64,000 bases of DNA from Cycas panzhihuaensis (taxonomy: Eukaryota > Cycadophyta), in contig CM041465.1 of NCBI GenBank assembly GCA_023213395.1, forward strand, positions 3,162,001 to 3,226,000, given 5' to 3'. Position numbers and translations under genes: made by a program. This document shows, piece after piece, positions 33,490 to 45,387 of this stretch (the first letter of the stretch is position 1; every line of letters starts with the position of its first letter). Below the pieces are notes generated by a model. That model had not been told where the DNA came from and did no database searches. It saw only the letters and a program-made list of their open reading frames with translations.

Positions 33490-36027
33490 TGTTTCCGGCT
33501 CGGGAATGGATACGAAATCACCGACTCGGTAAGTGCGGTATGTCTCGCATTATCATCGCTTTCTTTTCTTTGGATGTTTGCTTGCGTATCTGCATGTGTA
33601 TGACTTTGTGGGCGGCCTTGTAGTCGTCCACACCTATGCTAGCCTATGACGACTAGCGAGGGCACACTCCCGGTGAGTGTGGCACCACAGTGACCGTATT
33701 ACTTCCAAAGATCGCCTCCTCGCTCCAGGATCCACTAGGTTTGCGCCACCTCTGCCCGTGTGATGACTCATCATCGTTTGGTCAACTTGCCACCCCACTT
33801 GAGCCCTATTTTGCCTCCTTTGGACCCGTTTTGTTGGCTTGTTTGCTCCCGGGTGGGTGTCTTAGCATTACGTTAACCTTTTACATCATCCGCCAACACT
33901 GGGTGGTTGGTGGGTCCCATTTTCAGCCCTAAGCGCGTACCACCGGATTTTCCGCAGTACCGCCGGAATAGGTTGTTTTTAAAAATCCGCCGTGGCAATT
34001 TCGCATTTATTACGAAACTGCCACGTGGCTTGCGCTTTATTTCTCTTCCAGTTGCGCCCTAATCGCATGCTTTAGGGTTTTGCTTGAGTACTTAAGCCCT
34101 TTTTGGCTCATTTTCAAGGATCGTTTTTGCTCACTTTTGGAATTGCTCTCAAGGAAACACTCTCCTGCTCTGCTTCTCTCTGCTTTGAATCAATCTGGAC
34201 TGCACTCTTCATCTGACCTCTCCTTTGGCGTGGCTGAGACATTCTCCCAGCCCCTTGAACGCCTTGGAGAGGGCTCCTTTGAAGTGGTGTCCAGCCGGTC
34301 TTCACCCAGGCAGTCCATAAGCGCCCCAAGTGCAGGTGTTTCCCGTCACACCTCCGTAGCAGGGCCTCAAACCTGCTCTACTTCAGATCTGGGCTGATTT
34401 ATCAGTCCCTCTCCGCTGCCCTTTGGCTGAGGCATATCCCTTGCCTCTTCTCTTCAGGTATTCCTTGTTTTTAGGCTTGTTTTCTTGTGATATTCATGCT
34501 TCAGCTTGTTTGCTCTTACTTGTTGCTTGAGAGTTGGTTGTCCTCCCTTTTGGAGGCTGTTATACCACTCTCCCTGTGCTCCTTGCCTGCGTTTGCTGTC
34601 CAAGGCAGCGGCGTTGAGGGGTTGCATAGGTTTTGGAGAGGAGCTGGGTGGATTCTGTACCACCTTCCACGCTCCCTAGGCGGCTCTAAGCCCCCCAAAA
34701 CCTCCCTCTCGCCCCGTGCTGCTCTTGGCTTGCTAACAAGGGTTTGAACGCTCCCTTTGGTTGCCCAAACTAGCGCTGTCACAAGTTGCGCATTGATTTG
34801 AGCCTTTGCAGGTTTGGGCATCACACATAAGTCCCAACCGCTGGTTTCTTTCTCCACCTTTCTCCCCCGGGTCACCCGGTTTGCTCCTCATAGCATCCTG
34901 GTTCGCCGTGGGTACCCTTGGGCCTTTCTTTACCCCTTTTTGCTGCCATTTTCAAGCTCTTGTTCTTGATTTTCCCCTCGCTGCCTCGTGGCTCTTGGGG
35001 GGAGGTTTGGGTATCATTTGCGGGAGGTAGGCCACTCTGAGGCTTACCCAACCATTTACTTTCACTTTGGTCACTTTCTTTTGATACTTTCATTGTTGGG
35101 TTAGCACTAACGCATGTATATCCAAATTCTCGTTTATGTTATTTAGGCATATATTGTTAGAGTTTTTATGTTGCATGTTAGTGCTCTTTCTTCGGCAAGG
35201 GAAAGAGACCGCTATCGCTTACAGGTACTTGGGAAGCGTGGAGTGCATCGCCCGTGGGCCTAGCTACCGGTAAGCATCTTCATATGCGTTATGTTTTCAT
35301 GCTATTTCATTTCTTAGTTGGTGCTTCCTTTCTTTCTTGGTATTGCATTTGATTTTTCCGGGGAAGGTAAGGAAGCCCCTCCTCTTCGTCCGCTGCCTAT
35401 CTCGCATCCAGTACGTTGCACGGAGTGGTTGGGCGTTCCTCGAGAAGGTTGCTTTGTCCTGCATGCCTTCGCTCTAGGTGCACGTTCGTTCCCCTCTGCT
35501 ACCCTTTCTTTTCCTTTTATTTCTTTCGTTGTAATTAGTACATTGAATGATTAAAGGGAAAAATTGGTTTGGTACTTGTTTGCTATTCTTTTGTCTTGTT
35601 TCATGCATCTTTATCATTCATAGGAAAGATTGTAGGAGTCCTTCTCTACCCTACCTTTCCTCTTCTCCCCTTGACCGCACGAGTGCCTTGCTTCCAGCAT
35701 CACTCGTGTACCCAGTTAGGTTGTGTAGGAGTGCCCTTGGTCTGTCTCCATTAGGTCTTCTCTTCCCCCCTTCTGGCAACCCAAGGGTGGGAGGGTCCTA
35801 TTCAGTGTTAACCTGTGTTTGCCCTACGCGCCTTCAACCCTTACTCGAAGCGGTGAAGGGTCACCCGATAGTAGCCATACTCCATTGCAGATCCCGAACT
35901 CGCGCTCCGGTGCACGGGGCACTCTGCGTGGTAGTTACCCACCTTTTAGGTCCCACCTTCCATCATTCCACCACTCACCCTCTCTTACACTTATCAGTTA
36001 GGTAGTTATCCCATAGCGGTGCGTCCA
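33490..36027 (+). repeat. Gyp-G 3' LTR
   Basis: 2538 bp, starting TGTTTCCGG and ending GCGTCCA, then the target duplication GCTGG (36028-36032). Partner of 19673-22237. Confidence 0.93.
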
Positions 36028-36032
36028 GCTGG

Positions 36033-36830
36033 TATGCCTAAGCTCTCCTCTAAGCCCTTTAAATGTGGAGCATATATCATTGCTGAATCTCAAAGACAAC
36101 CCTTTCCTCATAGTTAGTGGAAATCTAGCCAACCTTTGCAGCTTGTACACTTAAATATATGCGGTCCTATGCTTATCTCTTCTCTTAAACAGAATCGGTA
36201 CTATATTATTTTCATTAATAATTTTACCAAGAAAGTATGGGTTGCTTTTCTTACAAAGAAAGATGAAGGTTTTTCTATGTTTTAATCTTTCAAGGCATGT
36301 GTAGAAAATAAATCTAGATTCAAGATCAAAATGCTCAAGACTGATAATGGTGGCTAGTACATGTCTCATAAGTTTAAATTGTATCTACGTCAGCATGGAA
36401 TCAAACATCAAACCACTATTGTAGGTACACCCCAATAAAATAGAGTTGTTCAGTGCATGAATATGACCATTATGAACATGGCTTATGCTATGCTAGTATA
36501 TAAGAACATCCTTGTCTATCTTTAGGTTTAGGCTATCTAGACCGTTGTGTATTGCATCAACATTATTAGTCCCTCTAAGCTCGGCCTCTCTCCACATGAA
36601 ATGTGACATGGATAAACCCCCTCTATCTCCCACTTCAAAATTTTTGGCTCTACTTGTTATTCTCACATTCTAGAGGAACACAGAAACAAGCTCTAAGATA
36701 AAGCTCTTAAAGGCATCTTTGTTAGATACACTATGGACAAAAAAGGATACAAGGTTTTTCTACCTTCACAATGTAAAATTATCATCACTAGAGATGTTAT
36801 ATTTACAAAGACTAAAGAATAATTACTCAG
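36033..36830 (+). pseudogene. pol: Cop-B integrase
   Basis: Continues the frame broken by Gyp-G: MPKLSSKPFKCGAYIIAESQ, LVHLNICGPM, YYIIFINNFTKKVWVAFL, MLKTDNGG, then GTPQ-stop-NRVVQCMNMT. Two catalytic positions are altered: the first Asp region reads HLNICGP (D to N) and the Glu of VVERMN reads VVQCMN. The middle D (KTDNGG) remains. HFKIFGSTCYSHI and GIFVRYTMDKKGYKVF follow. A dead copy by sequence. Confidence 0.87.
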
Positions 36831-37199
36831 ACTTAACTCTAAGATACCTTCATACCAATTTAATAATGTTACTGAATTTGATATCTAGATTCTAAAATTT
36901 AAGGGGGAAGATGCTTAACAATTACTCAAAATCTTGGAATTTGACAATAGATCCCCAAAGGATATAAGCTATGACTCCTAGCCAATGTGTGTACATCCAC
37001 ACCATCATTTGAGAATAGCAAAGTTGACAAAGGAAAAACCATAGTAGAAGGATCATCTTCTCTAACATCAGTGGCTGGCCCATCTTCTCCAACATCGTCA
37101 ACTTCCTCAATACCAAACATTTCATATGATCCTTTTTAAGATCAAAATGAAGACCAAGAGGCTATGGAAATGAAAACCTCATTCCTAACTTGAGGTTTT

Positions 37200-37941
37200 C
37201 ATGAAGCCTACCAACTACACAAGGATATGTGGCCAGATGAGGTAGGTAAAACTAACACTAGAAATACCCATAGAGTAAGGATACATAAATCACTTTCCAT
37301 TGAGTTTAAACCAATAGAACTACACCTTGCTCTTAATGAAGATCCCCTAATATACCAAGAAGTTGTAAAGTATATAGCTTAGAGAAATGCCATAAACAAA
37401 GAGTACTAATCTCTTATCAAGAATGGTACATGGGAGCTTATTAATCTACTACTTAGAAGAAAGGTAGTTCAAAACAAATGGGTGCTCAAAAATAAGTACA
37501 GATCAGATGGCACCCTAGAAAAACCTAAGGTGACATTGGTAACAAGAGGATTTATATAAAGGGAAGGTATCAACTACACTAAAATCTTTGCTCCTATAAC
37601 CAAGTGGCCTACAATCAGAATACTTATAGCCTTGGTTACTCAACAGGGTTGGAAAATCTAACAACTCAATGTTAAGACTACATTTCTCAATGGAGACCTT
37701 AAAGAAGAAATTTGCATGGCTCAACCAAAAGGATACAAGATTGTCGGTCAGGAGCATAAGGTTTGTAAGCTTAAAAAGTTCTTATACTACCCAAAATAAG
37801 TCCTTCATGCTTGGTTTACTAAGTTGTCTAAAAGAATGAGGCAACTTGGATATGAGGTTTGTAACTATCAAGATATTGATACAACACTATTCATCAAGTG
37901 CCAAAATGATAAAGTCATTTACCTCTTAATCTTTATGGATG
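37200..37941 (+). pseudogene. pol: Cop-B reverse transcriptase, N-terminal part
   Basis: NGTWELINLLLRRKVVQNKW, EGINYTKIFAPITKWPTIRI, QLNVKTTFLNGDLKEEICMA and KLKKFLYYPK. The reading ends in VIYLLIFMD at 37941, exactly at the YVDD-type active-site motif, where Gyp-D is inserted. It continues at 53561 with DMLITGNSEQVISQL. Confidence 0.88.
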
Positions 37942-38805
37942 TGTTGGGACATATTTTGATACACTAGGCTATGTGGATACTAGAGGTAGGTTGTGTAACC
38001 ATTGAGGTACAAGTATGGGCTGTACGAAGGTATGCATAATGCAAAAAATGGAAGAAATTAGTATTATGGGTATGTATGATAGGTGAATACCTGAATAGGT
38101 ACGTAATACAGAATATGTACCTTCTGTGATATGTAAGTAAACAACAAGGGTATGCATGGTAGAACTAGACCAATGAGTCCATAGGGGGATGACATTAGCA
38201 CTCAAGGATGTATATATAGACGTACAGATGGAAAACGTCAGTAATTAGATAAACTAACTAGTGATTAACTAAGAGGTATACACATGGTTGAAAGGGTATA
38301 GTTATGACAGGGAGTCATAACCTTCAACAAAAGGACACCAAGGAGGAACATTTAAAGGAACCTACAAGGACCATTCTAATGGTGAGAACTAAGTATTCTA
38401 GACATATGATGGTATGATAGCCAACACGTATATCCAATGGTGTAGAGTAGTGTACAGGAGATGCATTCTGTGATGCATACCTTTTAGGAATATATATGAT
38501 ATCATTAGTATATACGATTAGAATGTATAGGGAATACATTATAGCACCTATTGTATAAATATGTATTACCTAATAAAGGAAGAGTTATGTATAAAATGTT
38601 GATTCTATATGTTCTATGAGGATTGAATGATAGATATTTGTTGTTTATTATACTGTTATGTATAATCTGTGACATTGTTATATAGAATTATGAACAAATA
38701 TATGATGATCTAGTATATGAAGCATATTGACTATATCCTAGACTAGACTACCAGTGATCCCTTGACAAGTGTACCTATCTCAGTAGGGAGATACCTAAGT
38801 CAACA
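37942..38805 (+). repeat. Gyp-D 5' LTR
   Basis: 864 bp starting TGTTGGGACATATTTTG and ending GTCAACA. TATA-like TATAAATA lies at 38554-38561, with AATAAAGG shortly after. It contains repeated GTATGCAT / GTACGTA-type motifs. Matches 52698-53560. Confidence 0.92.
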
Positions 38806-39639
38806 TTGGTTCTGTTGCCTACGTCCACTAAGGAGGGACTAGGGCCAGGAGTTTCACAAGGGGAGAATGTTCAAAGGATAAAGAGCCTTAGCTATCATCA
38901 TGATGATAGGTTATAACTAAGCCTTTGATAGCCAATGGACCTTCCAATACCACTTAAGAGGCCTTTGAAGGTGGGAGAGTCACAAAAGGATACTTCACCT
39001 AAGGGGAAAGAAACAAGTAGACACAGGGCATTACGATGGCCAAAGGAGTCAAAATTAAGAAGGGTAAAAAGATTAAGTTTACATAATAACAAGATTAAGG
39101 GACAGTCCATTAAGAATCTAAGTCAAGTGAAGCCCAGGCACCTCATGAGCAAGGAGAGGGAAATAATGGCAAGCAAATGTTATTAACACCCACCCCAATT
39201 AAGTATGACCTTTTAAGCCTATAAAAGGAAGAAAAACTAAAAGTGAATAAGGAACATAAGGATGCCCTAAGGAAAGAGGAGAATATACCTATGGAGGATA
39301 CCCTAAAGGACCTAAGTAATAATGAGAAGAAGGTGGAGCAAGGTCCCTCAGCATATTAGGATAATAAATTAACAAGGAAAAATTTTTAGGATTCAGCAAA
39401 TAGGGGGTCTGAATAATCATATATAGTGGTCATACTATTGACAGTACATGTGCAAGGTGTGCCAGAGCCTATACACCTAAAGACACCATTCAAGAATCCC
39501 CTATTTGGTAGGGATAGCATTGTAGTAAGCACTCCACATACAACACTTAAAGTGAAGAGTGGAGAAGAGGAAGTAAAATCCTTTGAGGAGGTAAGAGAAG
39601 AAGAATCACCACTAGGTTGGACACCAGTGTAGTCACCCA
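38806..39639 (+). other. Gyp-D leader
   Basis: Begins TTGGTTCTGTTGCCTACG, where the primer binding site is expected. The site starts TGG but is not the initiator Met type, and the tRNA is unidentified. A basic 83-codon frame at 38935-39186 and a 68-codon frame at 39426-39632 have no recognised family. Confidence 0.55.
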
Positions 39640-40138
39640 AAATGGACAACTTCAGGGATTTTGGCAAATTGATCTTCAATGAAACCTCAGACATGGTAGA
39701 GCATATATATATTTATTCTAGAACTTGATCAATATAAAGAAAATCACAGATGAGGATGAAATAAAAGCAATATTTACTTGCACACTAAGGGAAGTACCAT
39801 TAACATGGTACAAAGAGTTGAATAAGAAGGAAATATAGGCCAATATAAAGAAGTCCTTTGAGAAAGGGTTTTAGAAGTTTTAAAGCACTGGAACTGTGGA
39901 AATTACCCTAAGGGAAATAAAATAGAGACTAGGAGAATCAATATTGACTTATATCAACCGTATGAAAATTATTACTACCAATATGATCCATGAAATAGTT
40001 ACAGATCACAACATGAAAAATTATTTTGTTAAGGGATTAAATGAAAAGTTAAAATCTATGATACATGCACATCCACTGAAATCATTTAAAAACACCCAGG
40101 AGTTGGCACTATATTTTGAAGCAGAGATGAATGCCTAA
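39640..40138 (+). pseudogene. gag: Gyp-D gag capsid
   Basis: MDNFRDFGKLIFNETSDMVE at about 39641, then after a shift IKAIFTCTLREVPLTWYKEL and the 64-codon frame 39944-40138 with NYFVKGLNEKLKSMIHAHPL and ELALYFEAEMNA. The LREVPLTWY block is the conserved L-x2-A-x2-WY region of retrotrans_gag. Confidence 0.75.
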
Positions 40139-40357
40139 GTAGGAGGACATGATCCCCTTCTACTAAGATAATAGGAAGAAATAAGGGAAATACAACAAAA
40201 CTAACATAACTGACCCTTCCGTCAGGTAGGAATTTGAGAAGAAGAATCAAAAGTAGAAGCTCTGAGAAAGGAAGTAGCAAGATTGAAGATGAAAAATAAT
40301 AGAGAAGAGGAAGTAGCAAAGAAAAAAAAGGATCAAGAGTTTAAAGTTAAAAAATGG

Positions 40358-40732
40358 TGCCACATCTACAAAGAAAGTTTACACATGACCAAGGAATGTG
40401 AAATTGATCCAAAAAATAGTGTAATGCACCAAAGGGATAAATGGTACCACATATCTGATATGGATAGTCATACAACCAAGGATTGTTTTCACAACTCTAG
40501 AGGAAGGGCTTATAAAGGATGAGGTAAGGGAAGAGGAGGCAACCCACCTTGGAATATATACACAAAAAGAAGTACACAGGAATCCTCGATGAAGAAGTAA
40601 CCAATGGGGAGATGTCTGATATGTCTACAATTTGGGCATTGGAAATCAGAATGCCCAACTAAGCAGGAGTACAAACACAAACCATTCATATGCAATAATT
40701 ATGGGCCAAGTGAGCATATAATACAAGATTGT
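40358..40732 (+). pseudogene. gag: Gyp-D gag: array of four zinc-knuckle-like motifs
   Basis: Four motifs share CX2CX4HX4C spacing: 40358-40399 CHIYKESLHMTKEC (2nd Cys to Tyr), 40445-40486 YHISDMDSHTTKDC (1st Cys to Tyr, 2nd to Ser), 40613-40654 CLICLQFGHWKSEC (intact) and 40691-40732 CNNYGPSEHIIQDC (2nd Cys to Tyr). Three of the losses are Cys to Tyr, fitting TGT to TAT transitions. Gag knuckles bind element RNA; arrays of four are longer than the usual one or two. Confidence 0.72.
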
Positions 40733-41159
40733 AAAGGGAAAGCAAAGGCAACCAATTTAATGACTATTATACCATAGGATAGTAAAAATGTAAAACTCCA
40801 AAAGAAGCAAAGAAGAGAACACAGATGAAGGCTATCCAAACCCACAAAATGAGATAAACTGGTTTAGACAAATGAAGTATGTATTGGAAGAGTTAACCCA
40901 AATGGAGACTATGTTACCAATGGGTAAATTAGAAACTAAGCATGTGTATGTAAGGAAAAATAGACAAACGAAAAAAGAGAAAGTACCAGAGGAACATAAA
41001 ACACAACCTCAAGTGATACAAATGAAAGAATTATTTAAGGGATTACTAGTAGAGGATATTCTATAGATGTTGTTATTAATGAAAAACTTGGTTAAATAAT
41101 TGTGATTAACGATCCCTATATGTTAAGTAATAGATTAGATTAAGGGAGGAATACTACAA

Positions 41160-41580
41160 CAACAAGAAATTACCAAAAGTTTAAAGAAAATAATACCATC
41201 CTTCGACATGGACCCAATGGTAACAATCACTATATTAGGAGAAAAGTTCTCAAGGGTAATTGTGGATGGAGGAGTTGTTGTGAATATATTACCAATCTCA
41301 ACATGGAAAATTTTGGGGAGCCCAAAGCTAGAAGTAGAAACTTATTCACTGAAGTTAGAAAATGAATTATTGGTATGATCTATGGGGAAACTCGCCAACA
41401 TCAAGTTAGATGTGGTAGGAATTGTCGTCAGAATCAATTTCATAATTATGGAAATAGAGAAGGGTGTAACACCCTATCTAGCCTTATTGGGGAGATCTTG
41501 GTTATACAAAATGCAGTGTCTCCAAAGTTGAAGAGACGTAACCTTCATATTATCAGATGGAGAAAATGAAGTAATACTTC
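41160..41580 (+). pseudogene. pol: Gyp-D aspartic protease
   Basis: FSRVIVDGGVVVNILPISTW at about 41249, matching the gypsy DGGSGVNILP protease motif with G-V for G-S. Then LANIKLDVVGIVVRINFIIM, and YLALLGRSWLYKMQC near 41480 corresponds to the LLGRPWL motif. One stop and one or two shifts. Confidence 0.8.
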
Positions 41581-41619
41581 TAATGATGGGAAATAATTTA
41601 AATTAAAGTAATACTATAT

Positions 41620-42950
41620 GACGGTTTAAGCATGACCATTGTAAGTGAAGCAACAACATCTTCATTTGATGAAGGGAATCTATACCACATGGCCAAAGAA
41701 CCAACCAAGATAATGAACCTCTAAGAGATAGAACCAACTTACTTTAAAGAAATCTATAACTCTTTAGATGATGAAAATGGAATAAAATTTGTAGACTATT
41801 GGTTGCAACATTCCTGTGAAGTTAATTCTTCTTCTTATAGATATAATTTACTATCCAAATATGTAACTGATGATATTAACAATAATTCAAATTCTTTTGA
41901 GTATATGATAACTAACAATAGCATAGCAAATAATATGGAAACTAATAACAACTTGACCCTAGACTAAAACCCCCCTAATATACTTAGTTTATTCCATAAC
42001 TCTATAATATCTAGTACTAATCCTAACCCCTCCTCCGCCTTAGGCATGGGTCCTAAGGTAGATTACCTATCCCCACCCCTATTACAACATGGAGAAGGAA
42101 GCAGTAATCCTTCTTCATCCTCTTTAGAGGTATGCCCACCTAGCAATTGGTCCCTTCTAAGAATTTATGCCAAATTCGAGCAAATAGAGGAGAAACTAGT
42201 AGAAAATACCTCTAGAGACTCAAGTTTATGCAGTAGGGTAACCATCCCTAAGGAGAGAAACACTGAAATTTACATTAGAGATTATGTTAAACCCTTTTAT
42301 GGAGAAAAACTATATGGAACTACCCATCTTACCTATTACATAGAATACTAGATAGAAGAAAAGAACTAGGACAAAAATTAGTGACAAAGGGATCTAATAC
42401 TCACCCTACGAGGAACAACCTGGTGTTGGTACTTAGCCCACTAAGCTACCCTCTAGGGATGGAAAGAATTATAAGATACATTTAGGGTATGATTCGACCA
42501 CCCTAAACAATTAAACATTCCATTATTCCATGTAGGGAAATTCCCTAACAAACATATTAAAAAATGTAAATAAGAGTGGACATCCTTAAGCATACCAAAG
42601 AAAATATGGAGCAACCTCTTCTACCACACCTTAGGACAAGTGGCAAGGGATTAGTTCTTAGGAAGAGAACAGAACCTAGATGTAACTTGGGGAAACCTTT
42701 AAAAATCTTTCATAAAAACTTTTTCACATTTGTTAGAAGATAAGGATATCAATAAGGTACTCAAGGGTATTAAGAGATTAAGTATGAATCTAAAACAAGG
42801 AGACATAACATCAGTACATAAGGAGAAGGAAGAATTAGAAGAAGAAGAAAAAGAGAAGATTCTTAGTTATAATGTAGAGTTCACTAAGATTAATTTTAGG
42901 GAAAGGAAAATAGAAGATACCCTCACTCATTAAACATGAGATAAGAAGGA
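41620..42950 (+). pseudogene. Gyp-D: second capsid-like segment between PR and RT
   Basis: After a Ser/Asn-rich stretch (42046-42180), a reading with stops at Gln positions gives YVKPFYGEKLYGTTHLTYYI (about 42285), DLILTLRGTTWCWYLAH, GWKEL and DTFRV (42391-42490), then NIPLFHVGKFP. The L-x-G-x2-x-WY ... W-x-EL ... F pattern is that of a gag capsid domain, yet gag proper is already present at 39640-40732. A Lys/Glu-rich segment (42730-42933) follows. It could be an extra domain or a remnant of another gypsy element. Confidence 0.5.
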
Positions 42951-43074
42951 TATCGAAAAAACCAAGCTGAAAATAACTGGAATTAATATAGGAAGTAAGG
43001 AGGAACCTAAAACAATACGAACTGGAGATTATTAGGACTACCGAATGATAGTAGAGGCCCAGTAATAGTTTAAA

Positions 43075-43980
43075 GAATTTTGAGACATATTTACATGGTC
43101 ATATAAGGATTTGAAGGGTATTTCCCTAGAGGTGGGAATGCATCACATTGACTTAATTGAAGGAGCCAAACTGGTGAAATAAAGACCATATTGGATGAAC
43201 CCCAAGTATAAAGAAAAAGTAAAAGCGGAATTAGATAAAATATTAGAGGCATGATATATTTATGAAATTGACTACAGTTGGGTGAGCCCTATAGTAGTGG
43301 TTCCAAAGAAGAATGGGAAGATATATATTTGTGTGGATTATAGCCAACTAAATAAGGTGATGAAGAAGGATCCCTTCTTGTTACCCTTTACAGAAGATAT
43401 TTTGGAAACATCAAAGGAAACGAAATGTATTCCTTCCTTGATGGATTTAATGGATATAACCAAGTGTAGATCACCCCAAAAGATTAGGCAAAGACCACGT
43501 TTGTAACAAAGTAGGGAATGTGTGCCTAGAGAGTGATGCCATTTGGTCTTACAAATGCTCTAGCCATATTTCAGAGAATAGTAATCAACATATTTCATAA
43601 AATGATTAGTGAAGAGGTGGCAGTATTTCTAGATGATTTGACATTATATGGTTTTATGAAAAAATATATGGAGAATCTTAGGGAAATGTTGTAAACATGT
43701 CAAGAAAATAAGTTATGTTTGAATCTAGAGAAGTGTATCTTTCTAGTACCATTTGGAAACCTATTGGACCATATAGTGAGTAAGTAAGGATTGCTAATGG
43801 ACCCAGCTAAGGTATCTACAATCTTATATTTTCTAGTACCGCTCATGAGGAGGTAATTGAGAGGATTCTTGGGACTAACTAGATATTATAGAAAATTCAT
43901 TAGGGGGTACACATGCATATCAAGACCCCTTGTGGAATTATTGAAGAAGGATGTTGAAAGAGAATGGAATGGAGAACAAC
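43075..43980 (+). pseudogene. pol: Gyp-D reverse transcriptase
   Basis: FTWSYKDLKGIS (about 43095), VSPIVVVPKKNGKIYICVDY (43282 onward), QLNKVMKKDPFLLPFTEDIL, then MPFGLTNALAIFQRI-like sequence (about 43545), and the active-site strand VAVFLDDLTLYG (about 43620, FLDD). LCLNLEKC and [17 protein letters not shown]-like motifs lie at 43710-43910. Ty3/gypsy RT with several stops. Confidence 0.85.
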
Positions 43981-44799
43981 AATAGGCATTCGAAGCATCG
44001 AAAAAGGATATAATATCAACACCTATACTATGATTTCCTGATTGGAAGAAAATCTTCCATGCACATATTGATGCCTCATAGTATACCATTGGATGCATGC
44101 TAGCATAACTAAGTGATGAGAAGTTGGACTATATGATATATTTTACAAGTTAAAAACTTACAAAAGCATAATAGAATTACACCATAATAGAAAGAGAAGC
44201 ACTTGGAATGGTATATGCATTGCAGAAATTCTAAAATTACCTATTATCAAACCCATTTCTATTCTTTGTCAACCATCAAACACTCATATACGTAGTGAAT
44301 AAACTAATAATGAGGGGAGATATTAGGAGGTGGCTAATGTTATTTCAAGAATTCTCATTTAAAATCATTGTGAAACTCGAGAAAGCTCATATTATTCTCG
44401 ATCAATTATTAAGGATTACAAATGAAGAAAACGTAGGCATGCGAGATGAATTTCGTGACACAACATTATTTAGTGCATATGTAGTACCAAGATATTGGTA
44501 TGAGGGAATACCAGAGTACTTAGCAATAGAGGATGTACTACTAGAAATAAACCACATAGAACAACAAAATTTTATGAGAAAAGTAGAGCCATACCAATTG
44601 ATCAAAGGGGAATTATACAAATTGGGACCAGGTGAGGTACTACGTTGGTGCATTAGGCCATACGAAGTCAACCAAATTATAGCCCAAGCACATGAAGGCA
44701 TAGCAAGAAGACATATAGGAAAATTAGCGAGATGGAGAAAGATCTTAATGTCAGGATTCTAATGGCCATCCATATTTGAAGATGTGAGGAAATGAATTC
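43980..44799 (+). pseudogene. pol: Gyp-D RNase H and integrase zinc finger
   Basis: RNase H: AFEASKKDIISTPIL, FPDWKKIFHAHIDAS, YTIGCMLA, EREALGMVYALQKF and NHQTLIYVVNKLIMRGDIRR. The 155-codon frame 44295-44762 extends this through LEKAHIILDQLLRI to the integrase N-terminus: IKGELYKLGPGEVLRWCI, EVNQIIAQAHEGIARRHIG and WPSIFEDVRK. It is cut by Cop-E at 44799/44800 and resumes at 49857. Confidence 0.85.
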
Positions 44800-45301
44800 T
44801 ATTAGATATGTTTAATACTTTGCAAGTGTTACATGGGTATAGGCATTACACCTGAGCCCCTTTGTGGGGTCTGGGGGCCCATTGTAGGGCCCTCAGCTGG
44901 GGGGTCGGGGGGGCTAGTAGCCCCCTAGGTGGGGGTTCAGGGGTAGAAGCCCTTGAGAAATTTTTTTTAGGTGTCTTATAGGGGTCTTTGTCATCTTATG
45001 GTTTATGTCCATTGTATTATAAAATTGCAAGGTGGTATCTTGTAATGTTGTATCTATATATATTCTTATATAACGGCACATGTAAAATGTAATGTAATGG
45101 TCATGGATGAGTCAAGGAGAAGAGTTGGGGTTCATTCATCTCTATAATTCTTTATCTATTGCTTAGATTAATAAAAGGTCTATGCTTAGACCTGAATCTC
45201 CTGGTGTCCTTTGTTGAGTGCTTCATTTATTTATGTTATTTGTTCTTTACATAGTTTAGAGTTCCGTTATCACATTATTTCTTAGTTATATTTTCTCTTC
45301 A
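44800..45301 (+). repeat. Cop-E 5' LTR
   Basis: 502 bp, TATTAGATATG (TG mutated) to CTCTTCA. Carries a G-rich block at 44899-44944 and AATAAAAGG near 45170. Matches 49354-49851. Confidence 0.93.
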
Positions 45302-45303
45302 TT

Positions 45304-45315
45304 CAGTATCAGAGC
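45304..45315 (+). promoter_or_regulatory. Cop-E primer binding site
   Basis: CAGTATCAGAGC, an initiator Met-type site with its first two bases changed (TG to CA). Confidence 0.8.
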
Positions 45316-45387
45316 TAAGGGTTTTAGTTCTGTGGAAATCCATTTGGTAAGTAGGAGCCTTGTGCAGTGAACTTAAGTACAAAGATC

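Larger units (their letters stand above)
19673..36027 (+). mobile_element. Gyp-G: long Ty3/gypsy element (Tat-like) with 3' cargo
   Basis: 16.4 kb bounded by LTRs of about 2.5 kb (19673-22237 and 33490-36027), with a perfect target duplication GCTGG at 19668-19672 and 36028-36032. Excising it with one GCTGG restores the Cop-B frame (ATLAGMPKLS). Domain order gag-PR-RT-RH-IN is Ty3/gypsy. Tat-like marks include KWCSIHG-type zinc knuckle, DYNLLLGHPWL in protease, EFRDIFAWDYADM before RT and the RH ending VAKQLADAP. The element is GC-richer than its hosts. Between integrase (ends 28994) and the 3' LTR lies about 4.5 kb with an antisense gene-like unit and a second RNase H-like domain. Confidence 0.94.

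Noticed and set aside
36922-37125. Minus-strand ORFs with hydrophobic stretches opposite Cop-B
   Set aside because: They overlap the plus-strand linker between integrase and RT and have no motif; treated as shadows.
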